Assembly (NCBI RefSeq): GCF_030409315.1
Contig: NZ_JAUFPS010000024.1
Span: 219,135-283,134 of the forward strand
Source of the DNA: Mucilaginibacter flavus
GTDB taxonomy: Bacteria > Bacteroidota > Bacteroidia > Sphingobacteriales > Sphingobacteriaceae
Reading direction: 5' to 3'
DNA length: 64,000 nt
The notes under the pieces: generated by a model
Told to the model about the DNA's origin: nothing
Databases searched by the model: none
Seen by the model: the letters and a program-made list of their open reading frames with translations, nothing else
Part shown: in pieces, positions 9,058 to 17,047 of the stretch
How the letters are laid out: each line of letters starts with the position of its first letter
Position numbering within the stretch: position 1 is the stretch's first letter
Program-made: the position numbers and the translations under genes

Positions 9058-9843
9058 TTACAAAGCAGTAAACTTAAAGCTATGGATAATGATTTCAACA
9101 TTTTGTCCATTTGTAGGTGCCGAGCCACCGTATAACCACAAATTCATGTGTACCGGCATGGATAAGGTACTGATAGATGTACCGGGTGAATTAAATGTAG
9201 CCGTTTGGAACTGATTGGCATCTCCATCCTGGAAACCATAAAGGCTTTGCAGCTTTACACTGGTGCTGGTACGTTTAAAACGGTGAGTAGTATATGTGCC
9301 GTTTGGCGTAGTAAACGAGGCCGTGTACACACCCGGGCTCGCGGTTACGCCTGTCGCAGGCCAAATGGTATAGTTAAGATTATCCCAGGCGGCATTACCC
9401 CAGCGGGCAATTTCAATATCCATTTCATCATGCTGATCATTACCAGAGTAATTATACATTCCCAGCACAATGTTTTTATCAAATGAGCCTATGGCACCTT
9501 CAACCTGCCACTGATAAGTACCATAGCCTAAACTTGCTGTGGTGTAAACCTCGGCACATTCCCAATGCCCGGTTGCCGAATTGTAGGCCGCTTTTAAGTG
9601 CAGCCAGCCATTGGCATCAACCCAGGCGTAGGAAGCATTCCAATAGTTTGGCCCCGGATAGGTTTGGCCAGCCGGCGCGTTGATAACCCAGGTGTAGCCG
9701 CCAAAAGATAAGGTGCTGGCCACTTCCTTCTTTTTTGCTACCGTATTTACAGCAGCCGGCGCGGCCGGATTAACCGCCGATTTTTCTTTAGAACATCCCG
9801 CGGCAATCATTGCAGCTAATAAAACAAAGCAGATTTTTTTCAT
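9058..9843 (-). CDS. GH16-like secreted lipoprotein (family 16 glycoside hydrolase fold)
   Basis: A 261-aa lipoprotein: signal peptide with lipobox AAGC, lipidated Cys17, a short Ala/Pro-rich linker, then a jelly-roll. The catalytic motif of GH16 (ExDxE) is present as E140-M-D142-I-E144 inside HDEMDIEIARWG, so the nucleophile, assisting Asp and acid/base are all there. Family members cut beta-1,3/1,4-glucans, agar, carrageenan or porphyran; the substrate is not determinable here, and the protein is rather small and divergent. It should sit in the outer membrane or periplasm. No sus genes or regulators are adjacent, and the gene is isolated by large gaps. Confidence 0.72.
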   Translation of the reverse strand: MKKICFVLLAAMIAAGCSKEKSAVNPAAPAAVNTVAKKKEVASTLSFGGYTWVINAPAGQTYPGPNYWNASYAWVDANGWLHLKAAYNSATGHWECAEVYTTASLGYGTYQWQVEGAIGSFDKNIVLGMYNYSGNDQHDEMDIEIARWGNAAWDNLNYTIWPATGVTASPGVYTASFTTPNGTYTTHRFKRTSTSVKLQSLYGFQDGDANQFQTATFNSPGTSISTLSMPVHMNLWLYGGSAPTNGQNVEIIIHSFKFTAL

Positions 9844-10401
9844 GTTTTTTAATGATTAAGTGATTGAATTATTTATTTGTGAGCGTGTTATTCCTGTCGA
9901 TTTTTGGGCATAGCAATTCCCGTAACAGCCGCTGGGCTGCTTCAATTTTTTAAATCATATAATGTTTATTGTTTTAGGGTGTACGTTGGCGTTTTAAATT
10001 GCAGATCATAATTGGCGTTTAAAAAAAGGTAAATTATAAATCAACAATTAAAATTTTGTTGTTTAACTACAAGTGCGTAGCATTCAGCTTTTTTACCAAT
10101 AAAATTTGAAAATATTTTTTGTGAAGTGGAAACATGCCGACGAGTGGGAAGTAATGTCGGCTGGCGGTGGAGGCGGTTAAAGGAATAAATTAAGAAAACG
10201 CCTTCATGCCACGCGCAATAGTAGTGGATAAACTAACCTATCTCCTATTCAGTGCAATATTATAAAGCTATGATGCCTTTTTTTGAGACAATGCAGCCAT
10301 ATCCCGCTAATAAGGAGTTAAAAAAAAGATCAAGCCAAACCATGAGGTACCGCACTAAAAATAGCGGCCTCATGTGCCGGCTCATGGCTTAAACAGCCCG
10401 T
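9844..10401. other. Intergenic stretch with small hairpins
   Basis: 558 bases with no credible gene. A hairpin CAGCC-GCTG-GGCTG (9926-9939) is followed by a T-rich run. Near the right end, 10331-10392 contains an imperfect inverted repeat around CCATGAGG and CCTCATG with further copies of CTCATGG, downstream of the His-rich mini-gene and a plausible terminator for it. The rest shows no recognisable signal. Confidence 0.45.
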
Positions 10402-10581
10402 TTAAAAGAAATTTGGGCCATGGCTGCTCCCGATTGGGAACTTGTTAACCCTGCCATGCGCGTGATCACAATGTGAATGATCGCGATACATTTTGGAGTT
10501 ACGATTAGCGTCGGGTAGTACTTCTGATTTAATAGTTTCAGTCTTGTCAGGCTGAGTAACTGGTGCGTTTTTCTTCTTCAT
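10402..10581 (-). CDS. Hypothetical His-rich mini-protein, 59 aa
   Basis: The start at ATG 10579-10581 is chosen over an upstream one at 10614, because AGGAG lies eight bases before it. The product is 59 aa: a Lys/Thr-rich first half (MKKKNAPVTQPDKTETIK) and a second half with RDHSHCDHAHGRV, which gathers four His, two Asp and a Cys and could bind a metal. No family recognised, no signal peptide. It is divergent from azoR across 200 bases that contain a large palindrome. It could be a real small gene, given the good ribosome binding site, but a function cannot be stated. Confidence 0.5.
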   Translation of the reverse strand: MKKKNAPVTQPDKTETIKSEVLPDANRNSKMYRDHSHCDHAHGRVNKFPIGSSHGPNFF

Positions 10582-10748
10582 GACAAATTCTCCTGATTTA
10601 AGTTTGTAGTACAATTGGTAATACTAATTTAACTATAATGATACTCATTTCCAACAGGTCTTAAAGATTTATTTTAGTCATTACGCCAGGCTTTTCCGGG
10701 CAAATCCCGGCCATCCATTGCCTCATTAAAGTTGATTTCAGGGGCCGG

Positions 10749-10782
10749 CTATCCCAAAGGATAGTACTATCCTTTGGGATAG
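10749..10782 (+). promoter_or_regulatory. Perfect 34-bp double palindrome upstream of azoR (candidate operator)
   Basis: CTATCC-CAAA-GGATAG is followed after TA by CTATCC-TTTG-GGATAG. Each half is a dyad, and the whole 34 bases are a perfect palindrome. The right-hand unit extends to ACTATCC-N4-GGATAGT. It lies 58 bases before the azoR start codon. HxlR/DUF24 repressors such as YodB, which controls azoreductase genes in Bacillus, are known to bind ACTAT...ATAGT dyads, so a redox- or quinone-sensing HxlR operator is the leading guess. No hxlR gene is nearby. Confidence 0.6.
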
Positions 10783-10840
10783 TCTGATGTTTTTAAAGGC
10801 TACGATAGATAGGTTTGTGGCATACTTTAAAAACAAACAA

Positions 10841-11437
10841 ATGAAAATATTACACCTCGTATCAAGCCCTCGCGGCGCGGCCTCAGTGAGCATTCAGTTA
10901 GGGAATGCTATTGTCAAAAAACTACAGGCTGCTCATCCCGGCAGCAGCGTTATAACCCGCAATCTTTCCCAAAACCCATATCCACACTTGGAGGATGTGC
11001 ATGTCCAGTCATTTTTTACACCTGCCGAAAAGCGTTCGCCGGAATTAGCCGAAGCCATTAAAAATTCTGACGCGGCTATTGCCGAATTAAAAGCTGTTGA
11101 TGTGATTGTGATAGGCGTACCTATGTACAATTTCACCATCCACTCCACCCTGCAAGCCTGGATCAACCACATTGCCCGTGCCAACGAAACTTTCAACTAT
11201 TCGGGTGGTACGCCGGAAGGTTTGGTAAAAAACAAAAAGGTTTACCTGGCCATCGCGTCTGGCGGGATTTACTCTGAAGGAGTTATGAAAGCTTATGATT
11301 TTACCGAGCCTTATTTACGCACCGTATTAGGCTTTTTAGGGATGACTGATATTACCACCTACCGCGCCGAAGGTTTAAAAGTACCGGCCTTGCAGGAGAC
11401 CGCGCTGAGTAAAGCGGTAGAAAGCATCGAGGTATAA
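10841..11437 (+). CDS. azoR: FMN-dependent NADH-azoreductase
   Basis: A 198-aa flavodoxin-fold enzyme that reduces quinones and azo compounds with NADH and FMN. The start at MKILHLVSSPRG is preferred over one 54 bases upstream because SSPRG is the N-terminal phosphate-binding loop of AzoR. Other family marks are VPMYNFTIHSTLQAWINHI, which contacts FMN, and the ASGGIY loop. An in-frame upstream start at 10787 would overlap nothing useful and sits directly after the palindrome. Control by that palindrome in response to electrophiles is inferred. The gene ends at a bidirectional hairpin. Confidence 0.93.
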   Translation: MKILHLVSSPRGAASVSIQLGNAIVKKLQAAHPGSSVITRNLSQNPYPHLEDVHVQSFFTPAEKRSPELAEAIKNSDAAIAELKAVDVIVIGVPMYNFTIHSTLQAWINHIARANETFNYSGGTPEGLVKNKKVYLAIASGGIYSEGVMKAYDFTEPYLRTVLGFLGMTDITTYRAEGLKVPALQETALSKAVESIEV

Positions 11438-11446
11438 GCATCTTAT

Positions 11447-11480
11447 TAATCTCCTTGACTTCTAAAAGTCAGGGAGATTA
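11447..11480. terminator. Bidirectional hairpin between azoR and the convergent gene
   Basis: TAATCTCCTTGACT pairs with AGTCAGGGAGATTA around a six-base loop, with a single G-U pair. It sits between the stop codons of two convergent genes (11437 and 11484), where a shared terminator is expected; the flanking U-tracts are weak. Confidence 0.6.
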
Positions 11481-11483
11481 TAA

Positions 11484-11795
11484 CTATTTATAATAATCTT
11501 CTGTAGATGCCGCGAGCGACAGCAAATCCAGCACCGGCTCAACCTCCAGTTCGCTTGCCCAAAGTTCAGCAGCAAATTTTTTGAATGATTCCAACCCCTG
11601 CAATACCAGGTGAGCTTCCTCGCTTTCAAACTGATCAAAGTGCATAAAGGTTTTACCATCGGGCAGCAGCCATGCCCCGTATTTAATACCCGGATGGTTC
11701 AATTGTTTTAATTCATTAACCACCGCGGCAATATTGGCCTGGTTAGTGGCGGCATATTCGGCTTTGGTGGTGTATTGTACGCGTACTACTTTCAT
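11484..11795 (-). CDS. Small dimeric alpha-beta barrel-type protein, unknown function
   Basis: A 103-aa cytoplasmic protein starting MKVVRVQYTT. The predicted order beta (VVRVQYTT), alpha (QANIAAVVNELKQL), beta (YGAWLLPDGKTFMHFDQF), alpha (AHLVLQGLESFKKFAAELW) matches the ferredoxin-like fold of the antibiotic biosynthesis monooxygenase/stress-response barrel families. No catalytic residue can be named. It is convergent with azoR and reads from its own upstream region; co-regulation with azoR is not evident. Confidence 0.6.
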   Translation of the reverse strand: MKVVRVQYTTKAEYAATNQANIAAVVNELKQLNHPGIKYGAWLLPDGKTFMHFDQFESEEAHLVLQGLESFKKFAAELWASELEVEPVLDLLSLAASTEDYYK

Positions 11796-11883
11796 GGGGA
11801 TGAGTTTTTAATAAAGGTAATGATCTCGGCTTTAGCTTTTAATTATTAAATTTGTAGTCACTTGCAAAATACAACATTAAGCA

Positions 11884-12183
11884 ATGACCAACATGAGTTC
11901 GACAGCAATTATCAATAACTTCTCCAATACTTATAGTTTAAAAATAGCGTCGATGCAGGATGTTATTCGTAAGCTTCGTAGCGAGGATTTGAAGCAGGGG
12001 CATTGTTTCATGATTTTTGATGAAAACCTGCCCGAAGATCAAGCTTACTATGAATATCCGGATGGCAATATCCAAATTGAAAAACTCGACAAACGAAACA
12101 TCGAAATTCCAAGACAAATAGTAAAGGTTTTAAATAAAAGCGAAGCCGCTATTGTTAGAAAAGCCCATGGCCTCAATTATTAA
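11884..12183 (+). CDS. Putative antitoxin partner of the zeta-like kinase
   Basis: 99 aa, soluble, with mixed alpha/beta character and no recognisable DNA-binding motif. It overlaps the start of the zeta-like gene by 17 bases, a tight coupling common in toxin-antitoxin pairs. The middle (HCFMIFDENLPEDQAYYEYPDGNIQIEKLD) is followed by a C-terminal helix (IVKVLNKSEAAIVRKAHGLNY). It does not resemble the helical epsilon antitoxin or the HTH-bearing PezA. The antitoxin role is inferred from position alone. The pair is visibly richer in A/T than the neighbouring genes. A TAAATTTG element (11847-11854) upstream fits the -7 consensus. Confidence 0.6.
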   Translation: MTNMSSTAIINNFSNTYSLKIASMQDVIRKLRSEDLKQGHCFMIFDENLPEDQAYYEYPDGNIQIEKLDKRNIEIPRQIVKVLNKSEAAIVRKAHGLNY

Positions 12184-12820
12184 GCCCCAGCTTTTTATTG
12201 TAACTGGCAGCAACGGGGCGGGTAAATCCACATTAAAGCAAACTTTGTTGCCCCCTGAATTTAGTGATCTTAATATTTTTGATGGCGACATTTTTTTCAC
12301 CCAAAAAAGTACTGAGTTTTATAAAAAATATAAAAGCTCTAAAGAGTCGCGAAAACTTGCAGAGGCAGCCTTAGAAGAACATTTCCTTGACTTAACGGCT
12401 CAACATATACGAGAGAAACTTCATTTTGCTTATGAAGGGCATTTCACTGGAGCAGGTGCGTGGAAAATCCCCGAAAAATTTAAAGAAGCAGGATTCGAAA
12501 TTCATTTAATTTTCTGTGGCCTGAATAATTTGTATAAATCTGTACAACGTGTCGATATACGAGTTAAAAAAGGAGGATTTCATGTTCCTCCTCTGGCAAT
12601 CGAAAACAACTTTTACGGAAACATGGAGATGCTAAACAAAAACTTCAAAATGTTCCACTCAATAGAAATTTTAGATACATCCAACAATAACATCCTACCG
12701 GTTTGTAGCATCACCCAATCAGGGTCATTTACTCCCCTCTCAAATGCCGAAATACCAAACTGGTTCAAAACAGGGCTTCCCGAAATTTACAGGCTTCTGG
12801 TTCCCCTGCCTCCAAAATGA
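12167..12820 (+). CDS. Zeta toxin family P-loop kinase
   Basis: 217 aa from the ATG at 12167; a TTG 15 bases upstream is in frame but less likely. Walker A is GSNGAGKST near the N terminus, followed by NIFDGDIFF, where zeta toxins place the catalytic Asp. The RVDIRVKKGGFHVPPLAIENN stretch matches the family's RV-x2-GGH-x-VP block, with Phe-His in place of Gly-His and the usual Arg pair after it replaced by Asn-Asn. Zeta/PezT enzymes phosphorylate UDP-N-acetylglucosamine and so block wall synthesis. Whether this divergent member is toxic is unknown. It overlaps the 99-aa gene upstream. Confidence 0.75.
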   Translation: MASIIKPQLFIVTGSNGAGKSTLKQTLLPPEFSDLNIFDGDIFFTQKSTEFYKKYKSSKESRKLAEAALEEHFLDLTAQHIREKLHFAYEGHFTGAGAWKIPEKFKEAGFEIHLIFCGLNNLYKSVQRVDIRVKKGGFHVPPLAIENNFYGNMEMLNKNFKMFHSIEILDTSNNNILPVCSITQSGSFTPLSNAEIPNWFKTGLPEIYRLLVPLPPK

Positions 12821-12871
12821 CATTCAAACCAACTTTTACCTTAAAACACAAGCTTTGCAAGTCAATTAAAC

Positions 12872-12902
12872 TTTGGCGAAACCAAAAAAACACCTACTTT
12901 TG
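12872..12902 (+). promoter_or_regulatory. Bacteroidota-type promoter of the amino acid dehydrogenase gene
   Basis: TTTG (12872-12875) is followed by exactly 19 bases and then TACTTTTG (12895-12902), a full match to the TTTG-N19-TAnnTTTG consensus of Bacteroidota housekeeping promoters. The ATG of the dehydrogenase gene follows 31 bases later. Confidence 0.65.
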
Positions 12903-12933
12903 TGCCGCCTTAAAACATTTACTGCCATAGCTA

Positions 12934-14019
12934 ATGTCCGTTCAACCATCAATGCAATCTATATTCAGTCAGCTCGATACTTTCGGGCACAAAAAAGTGG
13001 TGTATTGCAGTGATCCGGAAACGAATCTGAAAGCTATTATCGCAATACATGATACTACGTTAGGTCCGGCTTTTGGCAGTACCCGTATGTGGAGCTACAA
13101 AACAGAGGCCGATGCACTGGAAGATGTATTGCGCCTTTCAAAAGGCATGACCTATAAATGCGCCATCGCAGGCCTTAACATGGGTGGCGGCTACTCGGTT
13201 ATCATTGGCGATTCGCGCCGCGATAAAACCGAAGCTCTTCTGCGGAAGTTCGGTCGTTTCATTAAAAACCTTAACGGCGAGTTTATTACATCCGAAGATG
13301 TAGGCACTAATCCGCGCGATATGGAATACATCCGTATGGAAACCGAACATGTTACCGGCATTCCCGAGTCATTGGGTGGTAGTGGCGATCCTTCGCCCGT
13401 TGCAGCTAAAGGTGTTTTTATGGGGATTAAAGCCTGCGTTAAAGAACAATTTGGCAGCGATACCCTTACCGGTCGCTCGGTAATTGTACAAGGCGTTGGC
13501 CACGTAGGCGAGCACCTGGTGCGCTTACTGCGTGAAGAAAATGTAAAGGTTTATGTAAGTGATATACAGGAAGACCGTATTGGCCAGATAGCCAAAAAAT
13601 ACGGAGCCCAGGCGGTATCAAACAACAGTATTTTTGATATCGACGCCGATATTTACGCGCCATGCGCTTTAGGCGGCACGGTTAATACCCAAACTATCAA
13701 TAAACTAAAATGCAGCATCATTGCCGGTTCGGCCAATAACCAGTTATTGAACGAGGCTGAACATGGTACCATGCTGTTAGATAAAGGCATTTTGTTTGCC
13801 CCCGATTATGTGATTAACGCGGGTGGCATTATCAATTGCTATTCGGAGTTGAAGGGCTTCAGCAAAAAACGCACTATTCAGCTTACCGAAAATATTTACG
13901 ACGTTACACGCAACATTTTAAAACTTTCAAAGCTCGAAAACATTTCTACTACCGAAGCGGCCAACAAAATTGCCGAGAAACGGATAGCAGATATTAAAAA
14001 AGTAAAATCATCATATTAA
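12934..14019 (+). CDS. Glu/Leu/Phe/Val dehydrogenase family protein (leucine dehydrogenase-like) with altered active site
   Basis: A 361-aa NAD(P)-dependent amino acid dehydrogenase homologue. The substrate domain carries KGMTYKCAIAGL (K75 equals the substrate-binding Lys68 of Bacillus leucine dehydrogenase) and SEDVGT with the expected Asp122; the Rossmann domain has GVGHVGEH (GxGxxG). At the catalytic lysine of the GGGK motif this protein has tyrosine: GGGY, residue 87, codon TAC at 13192-13194. Canonical enzymes deaminate branched-chain amino acids to 2-oxo acids; with this change the activity is uncertain, and it may have a different reaction or be regulatory. Single gene with a strong promoter, upstream of nusB. 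Confidence 0.85.
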   Translation: MSVQPSMQSIFSQLDTFGHKKVVYCSDPETNLKAIIAIHDTTLGPAFGSTRMWSYKTEADALEDVLRLSKGMTYKCAIAGLNMGGGYSVIIGDSRRDKTEALLRKFGRFIKNLNGEFITSEDVGTNPRDMEYIRMETEHVTGIPESLGGSGDPSPVAAKGVFMGIKACVKEQFGSDTLTGRSVIVQGVGHVGEHLVRLLREENVKVYVSDIQEDRIGQIAKKYGAQAVSNNSIFDIDADIYAPCALGGTVNTQTINKLKCSIIAGSANNQLLNEAEHGTMLLDKGILFAPDYVINAGGIINCYSELKGFSKKRTIQLTENIYDVTRNILKLSKLENISTTEAANKIAEKRIADIKKVKSSY

Positions 14020-14071
14020 TTATAATAAATTAACCGTTTGCTATTTATAGCAAATCAAATCGTTCTTACAC

Positions 14072-15019
14072 ATGTTAAACAGAAGGCACCTACGGGTAAA
14101 AGTATTACAGGCATTGTACGCGTTCCATCAATCGGACGTTAGAGAAATTAAGCAGCACGAAAAAAACATGCTGGGCAGTATTGACCAGGTTTTTGAAATG
14201 TATGTTTGGATGCTGTCGCTGATTTCTGAAGTGGTTAGTTTTGCCGAAAACGACGCCGCCGAAAGAGCCAACAAACATTTACCCACCGCCGATGACCTTA
14301 ATGCCAACCTTAAAATTATTGGCAACAGGTTTATCCTTTCCTTAAATGATAACAGGGATTACCTTATTGCTTTAAAAAAGTATAAGGTTGATTGGGGCTT
14401 TGAGCCCGAATTGGCAAAAACCCTGTTCATCACTCTTAAAAACTCACCTGAATATGCCGAATACCTGGCAAAAACAGGCGACACTATCCAAACGGATAAA
14501 GACATCATTAAATTTATTTTCAAAAAAGTAATTCTGAAATCATCATTAGCCGAGCAGGTTTTTGAAGACAAGTTTATTTTTTGGCCCGTAGATAAAGATG
14601 TATTACAGGCACTCATCGCTAAAACATTCAAAAACTTTTCGAGCGAAGATTACAAACAAAACCACCTGGCCGAAATTACCGGTAACTGGGTAGAAGACCG
14701 TGAATTTGTAGTTGATCTTTTTGAAAAAAGCATCCGTTTTGATACCCCTTACCAGGAGTTGATAGCCGCCAAAACCACCAACTGGGAGCCAGACCGTATT
14801 GCGATGATGGATACCTTGTTAATGAAAATGGCTATTACAGAGTTCATTAACTTCACTTCTATCCCGGTTAAAGTTACTATTAATGAGTACCTGGAAATTT
14901 CAAAGGAGTTTAGCACACCTAAGAGTAATTCATTTATAAACGGTATCTTAGACAAGATTTTGATTGACCTTAGGGCCGAAAACAAAGTCAAAAAAATTGG
15001 CAGAGGATTAATAGAATAA
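14072..15019 (+). CDS. nusB: Transcription antitermination factor NusB
   Basis: 315 aa, about twice the length of E. coli NusB because Bacteroidota versions carry an extra N-terminal domain; the NusB fold occupies roughly residues 190-310 (EDREFVVDLFEKSIRF... DRIAMMDTLLMKMAITEF... VTINEYLEISKEFSTPKSNSFINGILDKI). The start MLNRRHLRVKVLQALYAFHQSD is typical. It joins NusE (S10) on boxA RNA to prevent premature termination in rRNA operons. First gene of a conserved Bacteroidota run, with the DUF1573 gene 21 bases downstream. Confidence 0.93.
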   Translation: MLNRRHLRVKVLQALYAFHQSDVREIKQHEKNMLGSIDQVFEMYVWMLSLISEVVSFAENDAAERANKHLPTADDLNANLKIIGNRFILSLNDNRDYLIALKKYKVDWGFEPELAKTLFITLKNSPEYAEYLAKTGDTIQTDKDIIKFIFKKVILKSSLAEQVFEDKFIFWPVDKDVLQALIAKTFKNFSSEDYKQNHLAEITGNWVEDREFVVDLFEKSIRFDTPYQELIAAKTTNWEPDRIAMMDTLLMKMAITEFINFTSIPVKVTINEYLEISKEFSTPKSNSFINGILDKILIDLRAENKVKKIGRGLIE

Positions 15020-15040
15020 CCACTATAGCGCTTTTAAAAA

Positions 15041-15499
15041 ATGAAGAAACTGTTTTTAAGCTTAGTAACCGCAGGCCTGTTATTATCGGCCTGTAACCAA
15101 TCAAAAACCAGCAGCACAACCGCGGCAGCAGATAGCACCGCAACACCAGCGGCAGGCGCTACAACCACTGCAGATGCAGCCAATGCACCGGTAATGAAGT
15201 TTGAAAAAGAAAGCCATGATTTTGGCAAAATCAAACAAGGTGATAAGGTTAATTACGATTTTAAATTTACCAACACGGGTAAATCGCCATTAATTATCAG
15301 CGAAGCGCATGCTACTTGCGGCTGTACTATACCGGAGTGGCCAAAAGCACCTGTTAAACCAGGCGAAAGCGGCGTAATCAAGGTTACATTTAACAGCGCC
15401 GGCAAAACCGGTTTACAGGATAAGCAAATTACCTGTACTGCCAATACCGTACCCGCGCAAACTATGGTACACCTTATTGGCGAAGTTTTAACTAAATAA
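15041..15499 (+). CDS. DUF1573 domain lipoprotein
   Basis: 152 aa. Signal peptide with lipobox LSAC, an Ala/Thr-rich linker (residues about 20-45), then one DUF1573 immunoglobulin-like domain: FEKESHDFGKIKQGDKV, FKFTNTGKSPLIISEAHATCGCTIPEWPK, and the closing VKPGESGVIKVTF. CGC-x-P is the family mark. Probably anchored facing the periplasm or outside; function unknown, although DUF1573 proteins are abundant in Bacteroidota. It lies between nusB and yajC, 15 bases before the latter. Confidence 0.9.
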   Translation: MKKLFLSLVTAGLLLSACNQSKTSSTTAAADSTATPAAGATTTADAANAPVMKFEKESHDFGKIKQGDKVNYDFKFTNTGKSPLIISEAHATCGCTIPEWPKAPVKPGESGVIKVTFNSAGKTGLQDKQITCTANTVPAQTMVHLIGEVLTK

Positions 15500-15514
15500 T
15501 TTTTAATTTAAACA

Positions 15515-15835
15515 ATGATAGCAACTATTTTTTTACAGGCCGCCGGTCAGCAAGGTTATGGCATGTTGATACCAATGGTATTAATTATCGTGGTATTTTA
15601 TTTTTTCATGATCCGTCCGCAGGTTAAAAAGCAAAAAGATCAAAAGAAATACGTAGATGAACTTAAAAAAGGCGACAGGGTGGTTACCACCGCCGGCATC
15701 CACGGCCGTATCATCGACCTTAACGACACTACTTTTTTAGTTGAAGTTGATAACGGTAAAATCCGTTTCGATAAATCAGCAATTTCTTTAGATGCCTCAA
15801 AAGCATTGAACGCACCAGCTACTGTGAAAGCTTAA
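15515..15835 (+). CDS. yajC: Preprotein translocase subunit YajC
   Basis: 106 aa with a single N-terminal membrane helix (GMLIPMVLIIVVFYFFMIRP) followed by the cytoplasmic YajC domain (QVKKQKDQKKYVDELKKGDRVVTTAGIHGRI). It accompanies SecDF-YidC in the inner membrane and assists protein export; it is dispensable in E. coli. Placed between the DUF1573 and YbbR genes, a common Bacteroidota order. A small palindrome TGAAAGC-TTAA-GCTTTCA overlaps the stop codon, and a hairpin terminator follows at 15901. Confidence 0.95.
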   Translation: MIATIFLQAAGQQGYGMLIPMVLIIVVFYFFMIRPQVKKQKDQKKYVDELKKGDRVVTTAGIHGRIIDLNDTTFLVEVDNGKIRFDKSAISLDASKALNAPATVKA

Positions 15836-15900
15836 GCTTTCACGAGCAAAGATAAAAAGACAAAGGAGCAAGGATTTAAAGACAAAAGACTTAAAACTCC

Positions 15901-15950
15901 AAAAGGCGAAAGAGAACTGGTAGTTTTACCATTACGCTTTCGCCTTTTTT
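15901..15950 (+). terminator. Intrinsic terminator after yajC
   Basis: AAAGGCGAAAG (15902-15912) pairs with CTTTCGCCTTT (15937-15947), followed by TTT on the plus strand. It separates nusB-DUF1573-yajC from ybbR-coaE. The flanking DNA (15840-16085) is low-complexity text made of variants of 'caaagacaaaagac' and 'ctccttactcc' in both orientations. Confidence 0.7.
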
Positions 15951-16099
15951 AGGATAAAGGAGCAAAGACAAAAGATTTAAGGCGAGGAAATTGACGACTT
16001 TCAACTTGCCTTCAGCAAAAAATCCTTTATCCTTACTCCCTAAATCCTTTATGCAAGAAAGTCCTTACTCCTTGCTCCATAAATCCTTACTCCAAAAGA

Positions 16100-17047
16100 A
16101 TGGCTATAGTAAAATTATCAGCAACAGAACGCAGGAGGCTCTCGGTATTTTTTACCTGTTTGGGGCTGGCTATTATTGCCTGGATTTTTACTACGCTGTC
16201 AAGTCCGTTGCCTTATACTATTGATACGGCGGTAACTTACAAAAACACGCCACAGCGTCGGGCCTTTCATTCTTTACAGGCCGATACCCTTAAAGCTACG
16301 GTACAGGGAACAGGCTGGCAAATGCTGTTTTCTAAAATGCGGGCCGATAGTAAACCCATCACCATCGATCTATCGCCATTGGAAACACGTAATTACGTTG
16401 TGCTAAGCACCCAGCTAAAACAAATTAACGCAAAGCGGGATGCAAATCAACAGATTTCGGTAATTGACCCCGATACCCTTTATTTTGATTTCAGCAACAG
16501 GCTCACCAAAAAGGTGCCGGTAACAGCATTAATGAACATCAGCTATCAAAAACAATTTGCCGTATCGGGCAATGTAACTATCAAACCAGCCTATGTAACC
16601 GTGAGCGGCCCTACTGATAGGTTAAAGGAAATTACGGATTGGCGAACAGACTCTATCCATGCCGATAAAATAAACGAAACCATTAACACCAGGATAAATT
16701 TACAGCCCGTTAAGGAGGGCAATTTAAATGTATACCCCAAAACCGTGCAGGTAATTATCCCTGTTGATGAGTTTACCGAAAAAACATTAGATATCCCCGT
16801 TAAACTCATCAACAACCACAATTACGATAATGTTAAGGTGTTTCCGCAAAAGGTGAGGGTTACCTTTACTACCTCCTTAAACCGGTATAAGGATATGACA
16901 GAGGATTTATTTGAGGCCACTGCCGATCTTGACCTTTGGCGCGATCACGGATACTCAACCCTGCCGGTAGTAGTTAACCGCTTCCCTCCTTTTTGCAAAA
17001 TTGTTAAGGTTGTTCCGGCTAATATTGATTTCATCATCAAAAAATAA
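16100..17047 (+). CDS. YbbR/CdaR-like domain protein
   Basis: 315 aa. One N-terminal membrane helix (LSVFFTCLGLAIIAWIFTTLS) anchors two to three YbbR-like beta domains outside the membrane (VTGPTDRLKEI-type turns: VTVSGPTDRLKEITDWRTDSI near residue 170). In Firmicutes CdaR proteins modulate the diadenylate cyclase CdaA; Bacteroidota often place cdaA elsewhere, and it is not in this window. The start at 16100 gives MAIVKLSATERRRLSVFF. The stop codon overlaps the coaE start by one base, so the two are translationally coupled. Confidence 0.82.
   Translation: MAIVKLSATERRRLSVFFTCLGLAIIAWIFTTLSSPLPYTIDTAVTYKNTPQRRAFHSLQADTLKATVQGTGWQMLFSKMRADSKPITIDLSPLETRNYVVLSTQLKQINAKRDANQQISVIDPDTLYFDFSNRLTKKVPVTALMNISYQKQFAVSGNVTIKPAYVTVSGPTDRLKEITDWRTDSIHADKINETINTRINLQPVKEGNLNVYPKTVQVIIPVDEFTEKTLDIPVKLINNHNYDNVKVFPQKVRVTFTTSLNRYKDMTEDLFEATADLDLWRDHGYSTLPVVVNRFPPFCKIVKVVPANIDFIIKK

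Noticed and set aside
16100..17047. YbbR-like protein as evidence of a c-di-AMP system
   Set aside because: The diadenylate cyclase gene is not in the window; ybbR-like genes beside coaE are ordinary in Bacteroidota.
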